In this document: positions 57,754 through 64,000 of the stretch, piece by piece
Position numbering within the stretch: the stretch's first letter is position 1
Layout of the letters: every line of letters starts with the position of its first letter
NCBI GenBank assembly: GCA_038888615.1
Contig: JAWAID010000001.1
Location: 806,001-870,000, forward strand
DNA length: 64,000 nt
Reading direction: 5' to 3'
Origin: Candidatus Korarchaeum sp.
GTDB taxonomy: Archaea > Korarchaeota > Korarchaeia > Korarchaeales > Korarchaeaceae
Position numbers and translations under genes: made by a program
The notes under the pieces: generated by a model
The model's database searches: none
The model's input: only the letters and a program-made list of their open reading frames with translations
What the model was told of the DNA's origin: nothing

Positions 57754-58931
57754 CCCATCAACGCCAGTATCGCGGCTATCAACGCGGTCGACATGGTGTC
57801 CGTGGCCGTGGTCTCCAGGGGGATGATGAAGTTATCGGGGTTCAACCCCCTCCTGAAGGTCAGGATCGATAGGGAGAAGGTGAAGACCATGACCACCGGC
57901 AGCAGGATTCCGTAAACCGAGACCACTACCAGCGAGCTCCTCGACCCTCCGATGACGAGGCCTATCGCGCTGTAGAGGGTGAAGTATATGAGACCCGCTG
58001 CCCCTATCTGAGCTATATCACCGACCTTAGACCTTATCTCCACTATGCTAGGGCTTAGGAGACCTGTGAAAAGATTAGTCGTTGATATAGATCCGAATAT
58101 AGCGGCACAGTCACCTATGGTGTCTATTATGGCTGGGTAAACGGTGAGTATGCCCGGGGTCCTCTCTATGACCTCCCTGACGGAGGACAGGGAGAGGCCC
58201 GAGAGGCTCGAGATCAGGGTGACGGTGGCTATCGTGAGGAAGGACTCCCTGGTCGTCCTTCTGAACTCCTCCTCTCTGCTGAAGATCACTGCTAAGATCA
58301 GGGTGAATATGATCGTGGATGAAGCTATCAGGTAGATCAGGATGACTCCCACCTCATTGAAAGCCAAGCTGAGGGAGATCACGTAGGAGAGGGTGGCCCA
58401 TATATCGGCTATGGTCGAGGTCACCGGATAAACCACGACATCGGGGTCCATGCCTCTCTTGAACGACTCGTGACCGACGAACGATGTGGCGGGTACTATA
58501 ACCGCAACAGCTATGGTCTGGGATGATATCGCCGTTGAGACCACCAGCGGGAGCTCGCTCAATCCCGAGCCACCGAAGATGCAGGCCAGAAAACCCATTA
58601 GGACGCTCATCAGGAGAGATAGAACGATCATGGAGGAGATTATCGAGTAGTAATATGTGGTGTTCCCCCTGAAGCTGGGTCTCACGGTACCCAGGTGGAG
58701 CCCCGTGCTTATCCTGGCGGCCTCTATCCCGTTCAGCGCTCCCCTGCCCGTGAGGACGATCGGGTAGAGGGCGATGCACCAAGGTCGCCTCAGGACCAGA
58801 CCCGAGAGGCTCTCGAGGATCCCCCCAGCGAACAGGCCCCCTAGATCGAAGCTCAAGGAGAACAAGGAGTCCCTGAATACCTGGTACCTCCTCCGAGCAA
58901 TTTGGAAGCTGTTTTGGGAATCGTTGTGCAT
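57750..58931 (-). CDS. MgtE/SLC41-type divalent cation transporter (two MgtE domains)
   Basis: A 393-aa membrane protein with duplicated MgtE channel domains. The first half has GLFAGGILESLSGLVLRRPWCIALYPIVLTGRGALNGI and the Pro/Asp-rich GMDPDVVVYPVTSTIADIWATLSYV. The second half has ILTVYPAIIDTIGDCAAIFGS and GLNPDNFIIPLETTATDTMST. It lacks the N-terminal and CBS cytosolic domains of bacterial MgtE, like eukaryotic SLC41 and other archaeal forms. It probably moves Mg2+. The ATG at 58931 has GGGAGGTG upstream. Confidence 0.85.
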   Translation of the reverse strand: MHNDSQNSFQIARRRYQVFRDSLFSLSFDLGGLFAGGILESLSGLVLRRPWCIALYPIVLTGRGALNGIEAARISTGLHLGTVRPSFRGNTTYYYSIISSMIVLSLLMSVLMGFLACIFGGSGLSELPLVVSTAISSQTIAVAVIVPATSFVGHESFKRGMDPDVVVYPVTSTIADIWATLSYVISLSLAFNEVGVILIYLIASSTIIFTLILAVIFSREEEFRRTTRESFLTIATVTLISSLSGLSLSSVREVIERTPGILTVYPAIIDTIGDCAAIFGSISTTNLFTGLLSPSIVEIRSKVGDIAQIGAAGLIYFTLYSAIGLVIGGSRSSLVVVSVYGILLPVVMVFTFSLSILTFRRGLNPDNFIIPLETTATDTMSTALIAAILALMG

Positions 58932-59057
58932 CTGTAATGTCACCTCCCATCATTCGACACCCCCTAGTTTCGCAGGCTACCTCCTACGGTCCCGTTATAA
59001 CCCTTACCCTCACTGGAGCCCCTGGGCGGGCTGATACGGGGACCCCGAGGTACGGGG

Positions 59058-59069
59058 AAGTTTATATTT
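59058..59069 (+). promoter_or_regulatory. TATA box of the second class-III aminotransferase
   Basis: AAGTTTATATTT, about 26 bp before the ATG at 59090 (leaderless). Confidence 0.6.
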
Positions 59070-59089
59070 TAGGGGGGTAGAGGGCCGAG

Positions 59090-60382
59090 ATGCGGCAGGA
59101 CGAGGTGCTGAGGAGGCTCGATGCCTCCCTCATGACCAACCTCTTCAGGACCCATAGGGTCGTGGTCAAGAGGGCTAAGGGGGTTTACGTCGAGGACGTC
59201 GACGGTAATAGGTACATGGACTTCATGACAGTCATAACCACAGCTTACTTAGGCCATAACCCGGATTACTTGGTTGAGGCCATTAAGAGGGCAGCTGAGG
59301 ACTTGATAGCAGGAGGCTCCTTCGTTTACTACTCCGAGCACCTCCTAAACGCTACTGAGAAGCTCCTCTCCCTCTTCCCGAAGGAGCTGAACAGGGTGGC
59401 CTTCAAGCCGGGTGGAGGGGAAGCCGTTGAGCTGGCGTTGAAGCTAGCTAGGAAGTACACCAAGAGGCAGGAGGTCCTGGTGACAATGGGGTCCTACCAC
59501 GGGAGGACCACGGGCTCCCTGACCTTCCACGGATCCAGGAGAAAGGAGTTCGGTCCCCTACCCCCCGGCCTCAGTTACGTCCCCTACCCTTACTGCTACA
59601 GGTGCCCCGTCAAGGCCAGCAGCTGTGAGGACTGCGCGGAATCGGTGCTGCAGCTGATAGATAGCTACCTGAAGTTCTCAGGAAACAGGGACTATGCTGC
59701 TATGATAATTGAGCCCATTCAGGGTGTTGGCGGTATAATATACCCTCCTGACTCCTTCTTCCCCAAGCTAGCTAGTTTGCTGAGGGAGAACAATTCGATA
59801 CTCGTGTTCGATGAGATACAGACGGGGATGGGGAGGACCGGAACGACTTGGAGGTTCGAGGCGCTCAACGTAACTCCTGATATAGTGGTAGTAGCTAAGG
59901 GGATCACTGGAGGCCTTCCGCTAGCAGCTGTGGTCACGAGGGAGGAGATAGCTAGCGCTATGGAACCTGGGGATGAGCACTCCACCTACGCGGCCCCTCC
60001 ACTCGTGATGGCGGCAGCCGAGGCCACGCTCTCCCACTTCATTCAGAACAAGGAGAGCATACTGAGGAACGTCAGGGAGGCTGGGGAGTACGCTTTGAAG
60101 CTCCTAGAGGAACTCAAGGGGAGAAGAAAACTGGTTGGGGATGTCAGGGGGAAGGGACTCATGATAGGGATAGAGTTAGTTAGGGAAGGCAAGAGGCCTG
60201 CTAGAGAGGAGACAGCTCAGCTGTGCTTCGATAAGGCACTGAGGAGGGGGCTGCTCTTGGCCACGAGCGGATGGTACGGCAACGTGGTTAGGTTCGCTCC
60301 TCCCCTAACGGTGAGCAGGGAGGAGATAGAGAGGGCAGTGAACATAATAGATGAGAGCCTAAGGGAGATAGAGGGTTCCTGA
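59090..60382 (+). CDS. Class-III PLP aminotransferase / amino-acid racemase-like
   Basis: A 430-aa enzyme of fold-type I subgroup II. It has YMDFMTVITTAYLGHNPDYLVEAI, FKPGGGEAVELALKLARKYTK, SYHGRTTGSLTFHGSRRKEFGP, IIEPIQGVGGIIYPP, VFDEIQTGMGRTG and the PLP lysine in VVVAKGITGGLPLAAVV. The insert YPYCYRCPVKASSCEDCAES, with five cysteines, is typical of archaeal members that include broad-specificity amino-acid racemases and ornithine or GABA aminotransferases. It differs from the 4677-5924 enzyme, which lacks that cysteine insert. Substrate unknown. Confidence 0.88.
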   Translation: MRQDEVLRRLDASLMTNLFRTHRVVVKRAKGVYVEDVDGNRYMDFMTVITTAYLGHNPDYLVEAIKRAAEDLIAGGSFVYYSEHLLNATEKLLSLFPKELNRVAFKPGGGEAVELALKLARKYTKRQEVLVTMGSYHGRTTGSLTFHGSRRKEFGPLPPGLSYVPYPYCYRCPVKASSCEDCAESVLQLIDSYLKFSGNRDYAAMIIEPIQGVGGIIYPPDSFFPKLASLLRENNSILVFDEIQTGMGRTGTTWRFEALNVTPDIVVVAKGITGGLPLAAVVTREEIASAMEPGDEHSTYAAPPLVMAAAEATLSHFIQNKESILRNVREAGEYALKLLEELKGRRKLVGDVRGKGLMIGIELVREGKRPAREETAQLCFDKALRRGLLLATSGWYGNVVRFAPPLTVSREEIERAVNIIDESLREIEGS

Positions 60383-60454
60383 ACCTACTCCTCAGTCGGA
60401 TAACTGAAGGGAATCGCTCCCCGGCATACGCTGAGTCCCAGAACTAGATGGAGC

Positions 60455-61269
60455 TTACCTTGATGTCCTGAGGGTAGTCAACGTGCTATCCTTGGGGCTC
60501 AGGACCTCATCGGCTATCTTTATCCTCTTATCAGGCCTTTGCCCCTCGAAAGAATCCTTAGTGAGCTCGGAGTACTTCCAGCACTTCCTTTCAGCGTTCC
60601 GTTTCTCCTCGCATTTTTTCCTTATGGAAGATATCTCATGATTCACCAAGTGGCCGTCACCAGCAGTTCCAAGATAGGTAGGTCTAAGTATGATCAGGGA
60701 GGAGAGCATCTTAGCTAGGTAGAGGGCCCCTGAGGGCATGAAGTTTATGCCGTGGGTCAGGTCGAACACCAACCTAGTGGGTCCCCTCTCGTCGCATAGC
60801 TCGTTCAGAAGGAGGCCCAGCTCAAGCAGGACCTTGGCCATGAAGTCCCCAACTCCTCCCTTGAAGGCCCACTTTCCTCCGGACGAGCCCACTCCGGGTC
60901 CAACTACGACGCTGAAGGGAGGTAACGATCCGGCATCACGCTTGTAGATGCATCTAACCACACACTCCGCGAAGCTCTTGACGTGATCTTCCAGTTCCCT
61001 TAGCTGCTGACACCCCGCTCCTTCCAGCGCCCCGCGTAGCATGAGGTACAGCTGCTCCCGTCTCCGTAGCTTCCCTCAAGTACGCCAGCATCAGGATCGA
61101 TCGGGCTGTCCAGGACTATCAGTATGAGTCCGCTGTCCCGATGCATGGAGGTGAGCAGGGGAGTGGTGCAGCAGGTCCTCATTCCGAATTCGATCGCTTT
61201 CAGCTACGTACTCAGCCTGACGCCACCTGGAGGGGAGCCCCATGTGGAGATCACTATGGTGGTTGACAT
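60455..61269 (-). pseudogene. csx1: Frameshifted and truncated csx1-like (CARF) gene
   Basis: Fragments in two minus-strand frames reconstruct a Csx1-type protein. MSTTIVISTWGSPP begins at 61269. RWRQAEYVAESDRI is in a second frame. TTPLLTSMHRDSGLILIVLDSPIDPDAGVLEG returns to the first frame, which is broken by a TAG between. The second frame then carries FSVVVGPGVGSSGGKWAFKGGVGDFMA and TRLVFDLTHGINFMPSGALYLAKML. The DLTHGINxMP motif is diagnostic of Csx1/CARF proteins that bind cyclic oligoadenylate in type III CRISPR immunity. The C-terminal HEPN RNase (R-x4-H) is absent. A TATA lies at 61287-61298. At least three frame disruptions mark it as decayed. Confidence 0.8.
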
Positions 61270-61286
61270 CACTCTCTCTTAAGATG

Positions 61287-61298
61287 CTAAAATAAAAG
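61287..61298 (-). promoter_or_regulatory. Surviving promoter of the csx1-like pseudogene
   Basis: Minus-strand CTTTTATTTTAG, about 24-26 bp before the ATG at 61269, matching the leaderless layout of functional genes nearby. Confidence 0.4.
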
Positions 61299-61299
61299 T

Positions 61300-61774
61300 T
61301 AAAGCTCGTTTCTGGTTCACCGTTATGGGACTCATAGATAATCGTCCTTCCCCCTATAGGGGCTTTCGCCGCCAATGGTAAGGCACATCGGGAGCTATGG
61401 CGTACCCATCCGGCTCTCTCGCCACATATCGGGCACGCCCTAATGTTGAGGTGTATAAAGATAACGGGTGGAGACTGTGAACCTAATATTACTTGATATT
61501 ATCAACGATAAAGATCTATCTACTTGGGAACTGCTACTAAAGTTATTATACGGAAATCGAGGTCGAGATTCCCGAAACCAAAAGATCCTGAATCTTCCTA
61601 AGATTTCTCTCCTTCTTATTGTCCTTATCTTTTAAGTAACTCCAGAGTGGTGCGGGGCGGAGAGTTATGGGGTCGAGCGGATTATCTCCTGGATGCGATG
61701 GGAATTTGACTCGAAGGAACATCTCTCAGTGGAATGCTTCTATGAACCTCATAATTTGAACGAGAAACTCGAGT
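61300..61774. other. Intergenic accessory DNA without a recognised gene
   Basis: About 475 bp. The A/T content rises in 61470-61560 and several short ORFs occur, but none has a promoter or family match. No CRISPR repeats were seen despite the csx1 remnant. Confidence 0.35.
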
Positions 61775-62377
61775 TTAAGCAATATCTCCCTCAACTAAAC
61801 CCTTCGCCGTCATGAGAGCCACTCCTCTATCCCTGGCCTCCTCCAAAGCTGCCTGTTGGATCACCATAGCGTACATAACCTTAACTAACCTCCTACGGGC
61901 CACCTCAGGTCTCAACTTAACGAGCTTATCCACCCTATCCGCGAACTCCCTCACCTTAGCTGCGCTTAGCCTAGTCTTCACCTCACCTATCACCACGAGT
62001 TCATCGGTCTCACCGTAGATATCGTATTGGACACCCTCTAGCTCAGCCGAAGTTAGTTCTACCTGAATTCCTTTACTCTTTAGGACCCAGGAGACAACCT
62101 CTCTAGCCTCCTCCTCTAGCGTTAGGGAGAACCTCTCCATCATGCTTTCCACAGCGGAGAGTCTCTCGTTTATCCTCCTGATCTCCCCAATTATCTCCTC
62201 GAACTTCCTGTCATGCTCCTCAAGCCTGGCCAATATCTCCTCGAACTTCCTGTCATGCTCGGCTAGGCGAGCCAATATCTCCTTGTAACCCACGAGACCT
62301 GCTATCGCATATCTGAACTCGGCATCCTCCTCCAATGCCTTCAAGAGCCTCTTCTTTTCCTCACTAGTGAGGGACAT
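61775..62377 (-). CDS. PD-(D/E)XK-like protein with coiled-coil repeats (DUF3782-type)
   Basis: A 200-aa protein. The N-terminal half has a tandem 14-aa repeat, EILARLAEHDRKFE / EILARLEEHDRKFE, followed by further coiled coil. The C-terminal half has YDIYGETDELVVIGEVKTRLS, the D-x(n)-E-V-K arrangement of the PD-(D/E)XK nuclease fold, then helices. Such proteins are numerous in thermophilic archaea, and their function is unknown; a nuclease role is by fold only. The ATG at 62377 is about 27 bp from a CTTTTTTATG element near 62402-62411. The frame continues to 62434. Confidence 0.75.
   Translation of the reverse strand: MSLTSEEKKRLLKALEEDAEFRYAIAGLVGYKEILARLAEHDRKFEEILARLEEHDRKFEEIIGEIRRINERLSAVESMMERFSLTLEEEAREVVSWVLKSKGIQVELTSAELEGVQYDIYGETDELVVIGEVKTRLSAAKVREFADRVDKLVKLRPEVARRRLVKVMYAMVIQQAALEEARDRGVALMTAKGLVEGDIA
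62235..62272 (-). repeat. Tandem 42-bp coding repeat (two copies within 62193-62276)
   Basis: ATCTCCTCGAACTTCCTGTC followed by ATGCTC occurs twice, 42 bp apart, encoding EHDRKFEE in tandem coiled-coil units. It is an in-frame expansion, so the protein is longer by whole heptad pairs. Confidence 0.55.
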
Positions 62378-62439
62378 CGTAACTTTCGGAATTTGAGGCA
62401 TAAAAAAGATTACTCCTCGGATAGGGGAGTTCAAATGAG

Positions 62440-62900
62440 GGGGGACACTGGAAGGTACCTCAAACGTGGGATGAATACCCGAAGGAGCACCGCCTCAGAG
62501 GGGGATTTCTCCATCCTATAGAGACGGCAGGTGCGGGTATTCCATCCCGGAAGCCGATGGGGGCATTTGGCCGATGAGCCTCGGGGGTTGCGTAATATGG
62601 GGCTACGCGGCTCGAAACCTACCCCTTGAGATAATGGAGCCAGAGCTTGTGAAGGATTGACTTAAGAAGTGAATTGCGGTAGCAGGAGAAGGGTTGCCGA
62701 AGCAATGAAACTCAAATTTAGAGATCAAAGTCCCCTCCTCTTCGATACCCACGGAAGTGGTCCTGTGAAGTGTTCAGGGGACATTAACCGATGAGTGCCA
62801 TTCATTGGAAATATTTTTAGCAGCTATTGGAAGAAGAGCATAGAGTTTTCTCTCTTGACACGAGGTGGAGGTGAATCAAAACTACTGTTGTGATCTTCAC
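62440..62900. other. Non-coding or decayed accessory DNA
   Basis: About 460 bp with no intact gene. Broken frames and G-rich stretches fit decayed mobile DNA ahead of the transposon-end-like hairpins. I could not assign a parent gene. Confidence 0.35.
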
Positions 62901-62911
62901 AGAGCTGAAGG

Positions 62912-62929
62912 CCCGCCCTTTAGGGCGGG
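62912..62929 (+). mobile_element. IS200/IS605-type end hairpin (first copy)
   Basis: CCCGCCC-TTTA-GGGCGGG, followed by GATGTGATG and preceded by GAAGG. A stem of C/G-rich arms around TTTA with a trailing GGATG resembles the 3' end of TnpB-carrying elements in archaea. No transposase or TnpB frame accompanies it. Confidence 0.5.
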
Positions 62930-63069
62930 GATGTGATGTTAAAGTTTTATATCTTCGGATTCTGGAGACGTGGAGGACCACTCTCAGACGTGGCCTAAGA
63001 GTATGGACACGCTACCTGGTAATATATTTTCATTCACCTCCCCCACGATCATATCAAAAACATATCCCT

Positions 63070-63180
63070 GAGCCTCGCGCTATGCGAGGTAGGGTAATGC
63101 GCCTGAGACCGGGCGCGGGGCTACTCGGCCATAGGTAACGTACCAAACCTCCCCGAAAGCCATTTAGGGCGGGAGGTCAG
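63070..63180 (+). ncRNA. Candidate structured RNA / omegaRNA-like remnant ending in a second element-end hairpin
   Basis: Three consecutive stems: CCTCGC-GCTAT-GCGAGG near 63073-63090; GCGCC...GGCGC near 63100-63117; and an outer ACCTCCC (63147-63153) with GGGAGGT (63171-63177), with inner GCC/GGC pairs around ATTTA. The final hairpin plus GGGCGGGAGGTCAG strongly resembles the 3' end of TnpB guide (omega) RNAs. No TnpB gene is present, so this is an orphan or decayed copy. RNA function is inference. Confidence 0.35.
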
Positions 63181-63184
63181 TTGA

Positions 63185-63505
63185 GCGCACCCATGCTCAC
63201 CGACTTTTGAGGGGGATCGTGAAGGGGTTCTGAGCTACGTAGTCTTAGACTCACTCAGCTGGGGCTCACGGCCTCGAGGCTTCATAGGCCCCCGTCAGGG
63301 TGAACTCGCTTCAGACCCTCATCTCTTTAGGGATCGGAGAAAGACCCTCCATCCGAAGGCATTTAGCTGCCCATCCCCAACCCGCATCTCCTTTCGGGAC
63401 ATCGACCACCCCACATCCGGAGGGCCTCCGGTTGAGGATCGTCACCTCGACAGCCCCCCATCTATATAATGTACTATTCCATGTCTAAGACGAGTGACTG
63501 AGCGT
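63185..63505. other. Intergenic region before the nucleotidyltransferase gene
   Basis: About 320 bp with no convincing ORF. Contains small inverted repeats (GGCCTCGAGGC near 63271-63281) but nothing I can name. Confidence 0.35.
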
Positions 63506-63507
63506 GA

Positions 63508-63520
63508 ACTTTAAACTTAG
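63508..63520 (+). promoter_or_regulatory. TATA box of the nucleotidyltransferase gene
   Basis: ACTTTAAACTTAG, about 25 bp before the ATG at 63539 (leaderless). Confidence 0.5.
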
Positions 63521-63538
63521 CCTCAGTGGGAATAGCTG

Positions 63539-64000
63539 ATGGACCCCCTCTATAGGGAGTACGTCAGCATGATAGTGGAATCGCTGAAGGCGAAGCTAGG
63601 CGATAATCTAGTCTCCGTTGTGCTTTTCGGGAGCGTAGCTAGAGGGGAGGCCGACGAGGGGAGTGACATAGATCTACTCGTGGTTTTGGAGAGCTCAAGC
63701 GGTTCCTTCGGGAGGAGGTTCGATGTCTTCAAGGAGATAGAAAAGGAGCTCATAACTTCTGAGCCGAGGGTTGAGTTGAGGAGGCGAGGGCTTGGCGCTC
63801 TGATAAGCCCAGTACCGCTGACGAGGGAGGAGGTTATAAAGCATCCCCCTATCCTCCTGGATATCCTTACGGATGGAATAATCCTCTACGATAAGGGCTT
63901 CATTGGGGAGCAGCTGGAGGAGCTCAGGGAGAGGCTCAAGGCATTAGGGGCTAGGAAGGTCCTTCTGCCCAATGGCAAGTGGTACTGGGACCTGAAGCCG
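63539..64000 (+). CDS. Nucleotidyltransferase-fold (MNT-like) protein, partial at right edge
   Basis: At least 154 aa, no stop in the window. VVLFGSVARGEADEGSDIDLLVVLES is the pol-beta nucleotidyltransferase signature (GSxxRGxxxxxSDxDL) with both metal-binding Asp. The next region (LISPVPLTREEVIKHPPILLDILTDGIILYDKGF) is typical of larger archaeal members of this fold. If followed by a HEPN protein it would be a MNT/HEPN toxin-antitoxin pair, but that lies outside the window. The leaderless ATG at 63539 is supported by the TATA at 63508-63520. Confidence 0.82.
   Translation, partial: MDPLYREYVSMIVESLKAKLGDNLVSVVLFGSVARGEADEGSDIDLLVVLESSSGSFGRRFDVFKEIEKELITSEPRVELRRRGLGALISPVPLTREEVIKHPPILLDILTDGIILYDKGFIGEQLEELRERLKALGARKVLLPNGKWYWDLKP

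Noticed and set aside
61000-61375. Two short overlapping minus-strand ORFs as independent genes
   Set aside because: Their residues join into a Csx1 sequence across frameshifts, so they are parts of one pseudogene.
62890-63138. 82-codon plus-strand ORF over the first transposon-end hairpin
   Set aside because: It runs through the hairpin and the second RNA-like region, has no family match, and its start has no promoter at leaderless distance.
60455-63200. CRISPR array expected near the csx1 remnant
   Set aside because: I looked for direct repeats of 24-37 bp with regular spacing on both strands and saw none.

Overview
The window looks like the chromosome of a thermophilic archaeon. Translation starts are ATG, GTG and TTG. 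Arginine is mostly AGG/AGA. Many genes have a TATA-like box about 25 bp before the start codon (leaderless mRNAs), and the gene content is archaeal (FtsZ-family proteins, tungsten-type aldehyde:ferredoxin oxidoreductase, PRC-barrel, archaeal-type PPDK). A korarchaeal or other TACK-type peptide fermenter would fit, but that assignment is an inference and is not shown by the sequence.

Layout. 1-5.9 kb: partial glycosyltransferase, radical-SAM AmrS-like enzyme, PhoU-like protein, LysA-like decarboxylase, class-III aminotransferase. 5.9-13.5 kb: an oligopeptide ABC operon (SBP, two permeases, two ATPases, plus a 46-aa membrane peptide not called by length-limited ORF finding) and an AOR-family oxidoreductase. 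13.9-16.5 kb: PstC-PstA-PstB without an adjacent PstS. 16.6-24.6 kb: PPDK, PfpI/DJ-1 protein, Nramp-like permease, two cupins, IlvD.

24.6-40.3 kb is the most unusual part. It holds an Arf-like GTPase with an extra C-terminal domain, a roadblock/LC7 protein, an MglA-like GTPase in an operon with a long coiled-coil/winged-helix protein, another coiled-coil protein transcribed divergently from a 20-bp perfect palindrome, a secreted coiled-coil membrane protein, and an HTH plus degenerate LAGLIDADG regulator. It ends with an operon of FIVE different FtsZ-like GTPases interleaved with a PRC-barrel protein and a 99-aa charged protein. Each FtsZ-like protein has a different T7 (catalytic) loop or GTP-binding loop, and all lack the usual C-terminal tail. 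I read this as a candidate cytoskeletal or membrane-organising system.

40.5-43.4 kb: a metal (Zn/Mn-type) ABC operon with an FmdE-like protein and a 31-bp perfect palindrome over its promoter. 43.7-45.7 kb: an IscS/IscU/TusA-like sulfur-transfer set. 45.8-46.2 kb: an M20 peptidase pseudogene. 46.3-60.4 kb: large membrane protein, GT4 glycosyltransferase, heme O synthase-type prenyltransferase, two secreted proteins sharing a bidirectional promoter, SDR, M42 peptidase, gamma-glutamyltransferase-like protein, MgtE/SLC41 transporter, second class-III aminotransferase. 60.4-63.5 kb is decayed accessory DNA: a frameshifted, truncated Csx1 (type III CRISPR accessory) gene, a PD-(D/E)XK-like protein, and two transposon-end-like hairpins resembling IS200/IS605 TnpB ends. 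The window closes with a partial nucleotidyltransferase. I saw no rRNA, tRNA or CRISPR array.
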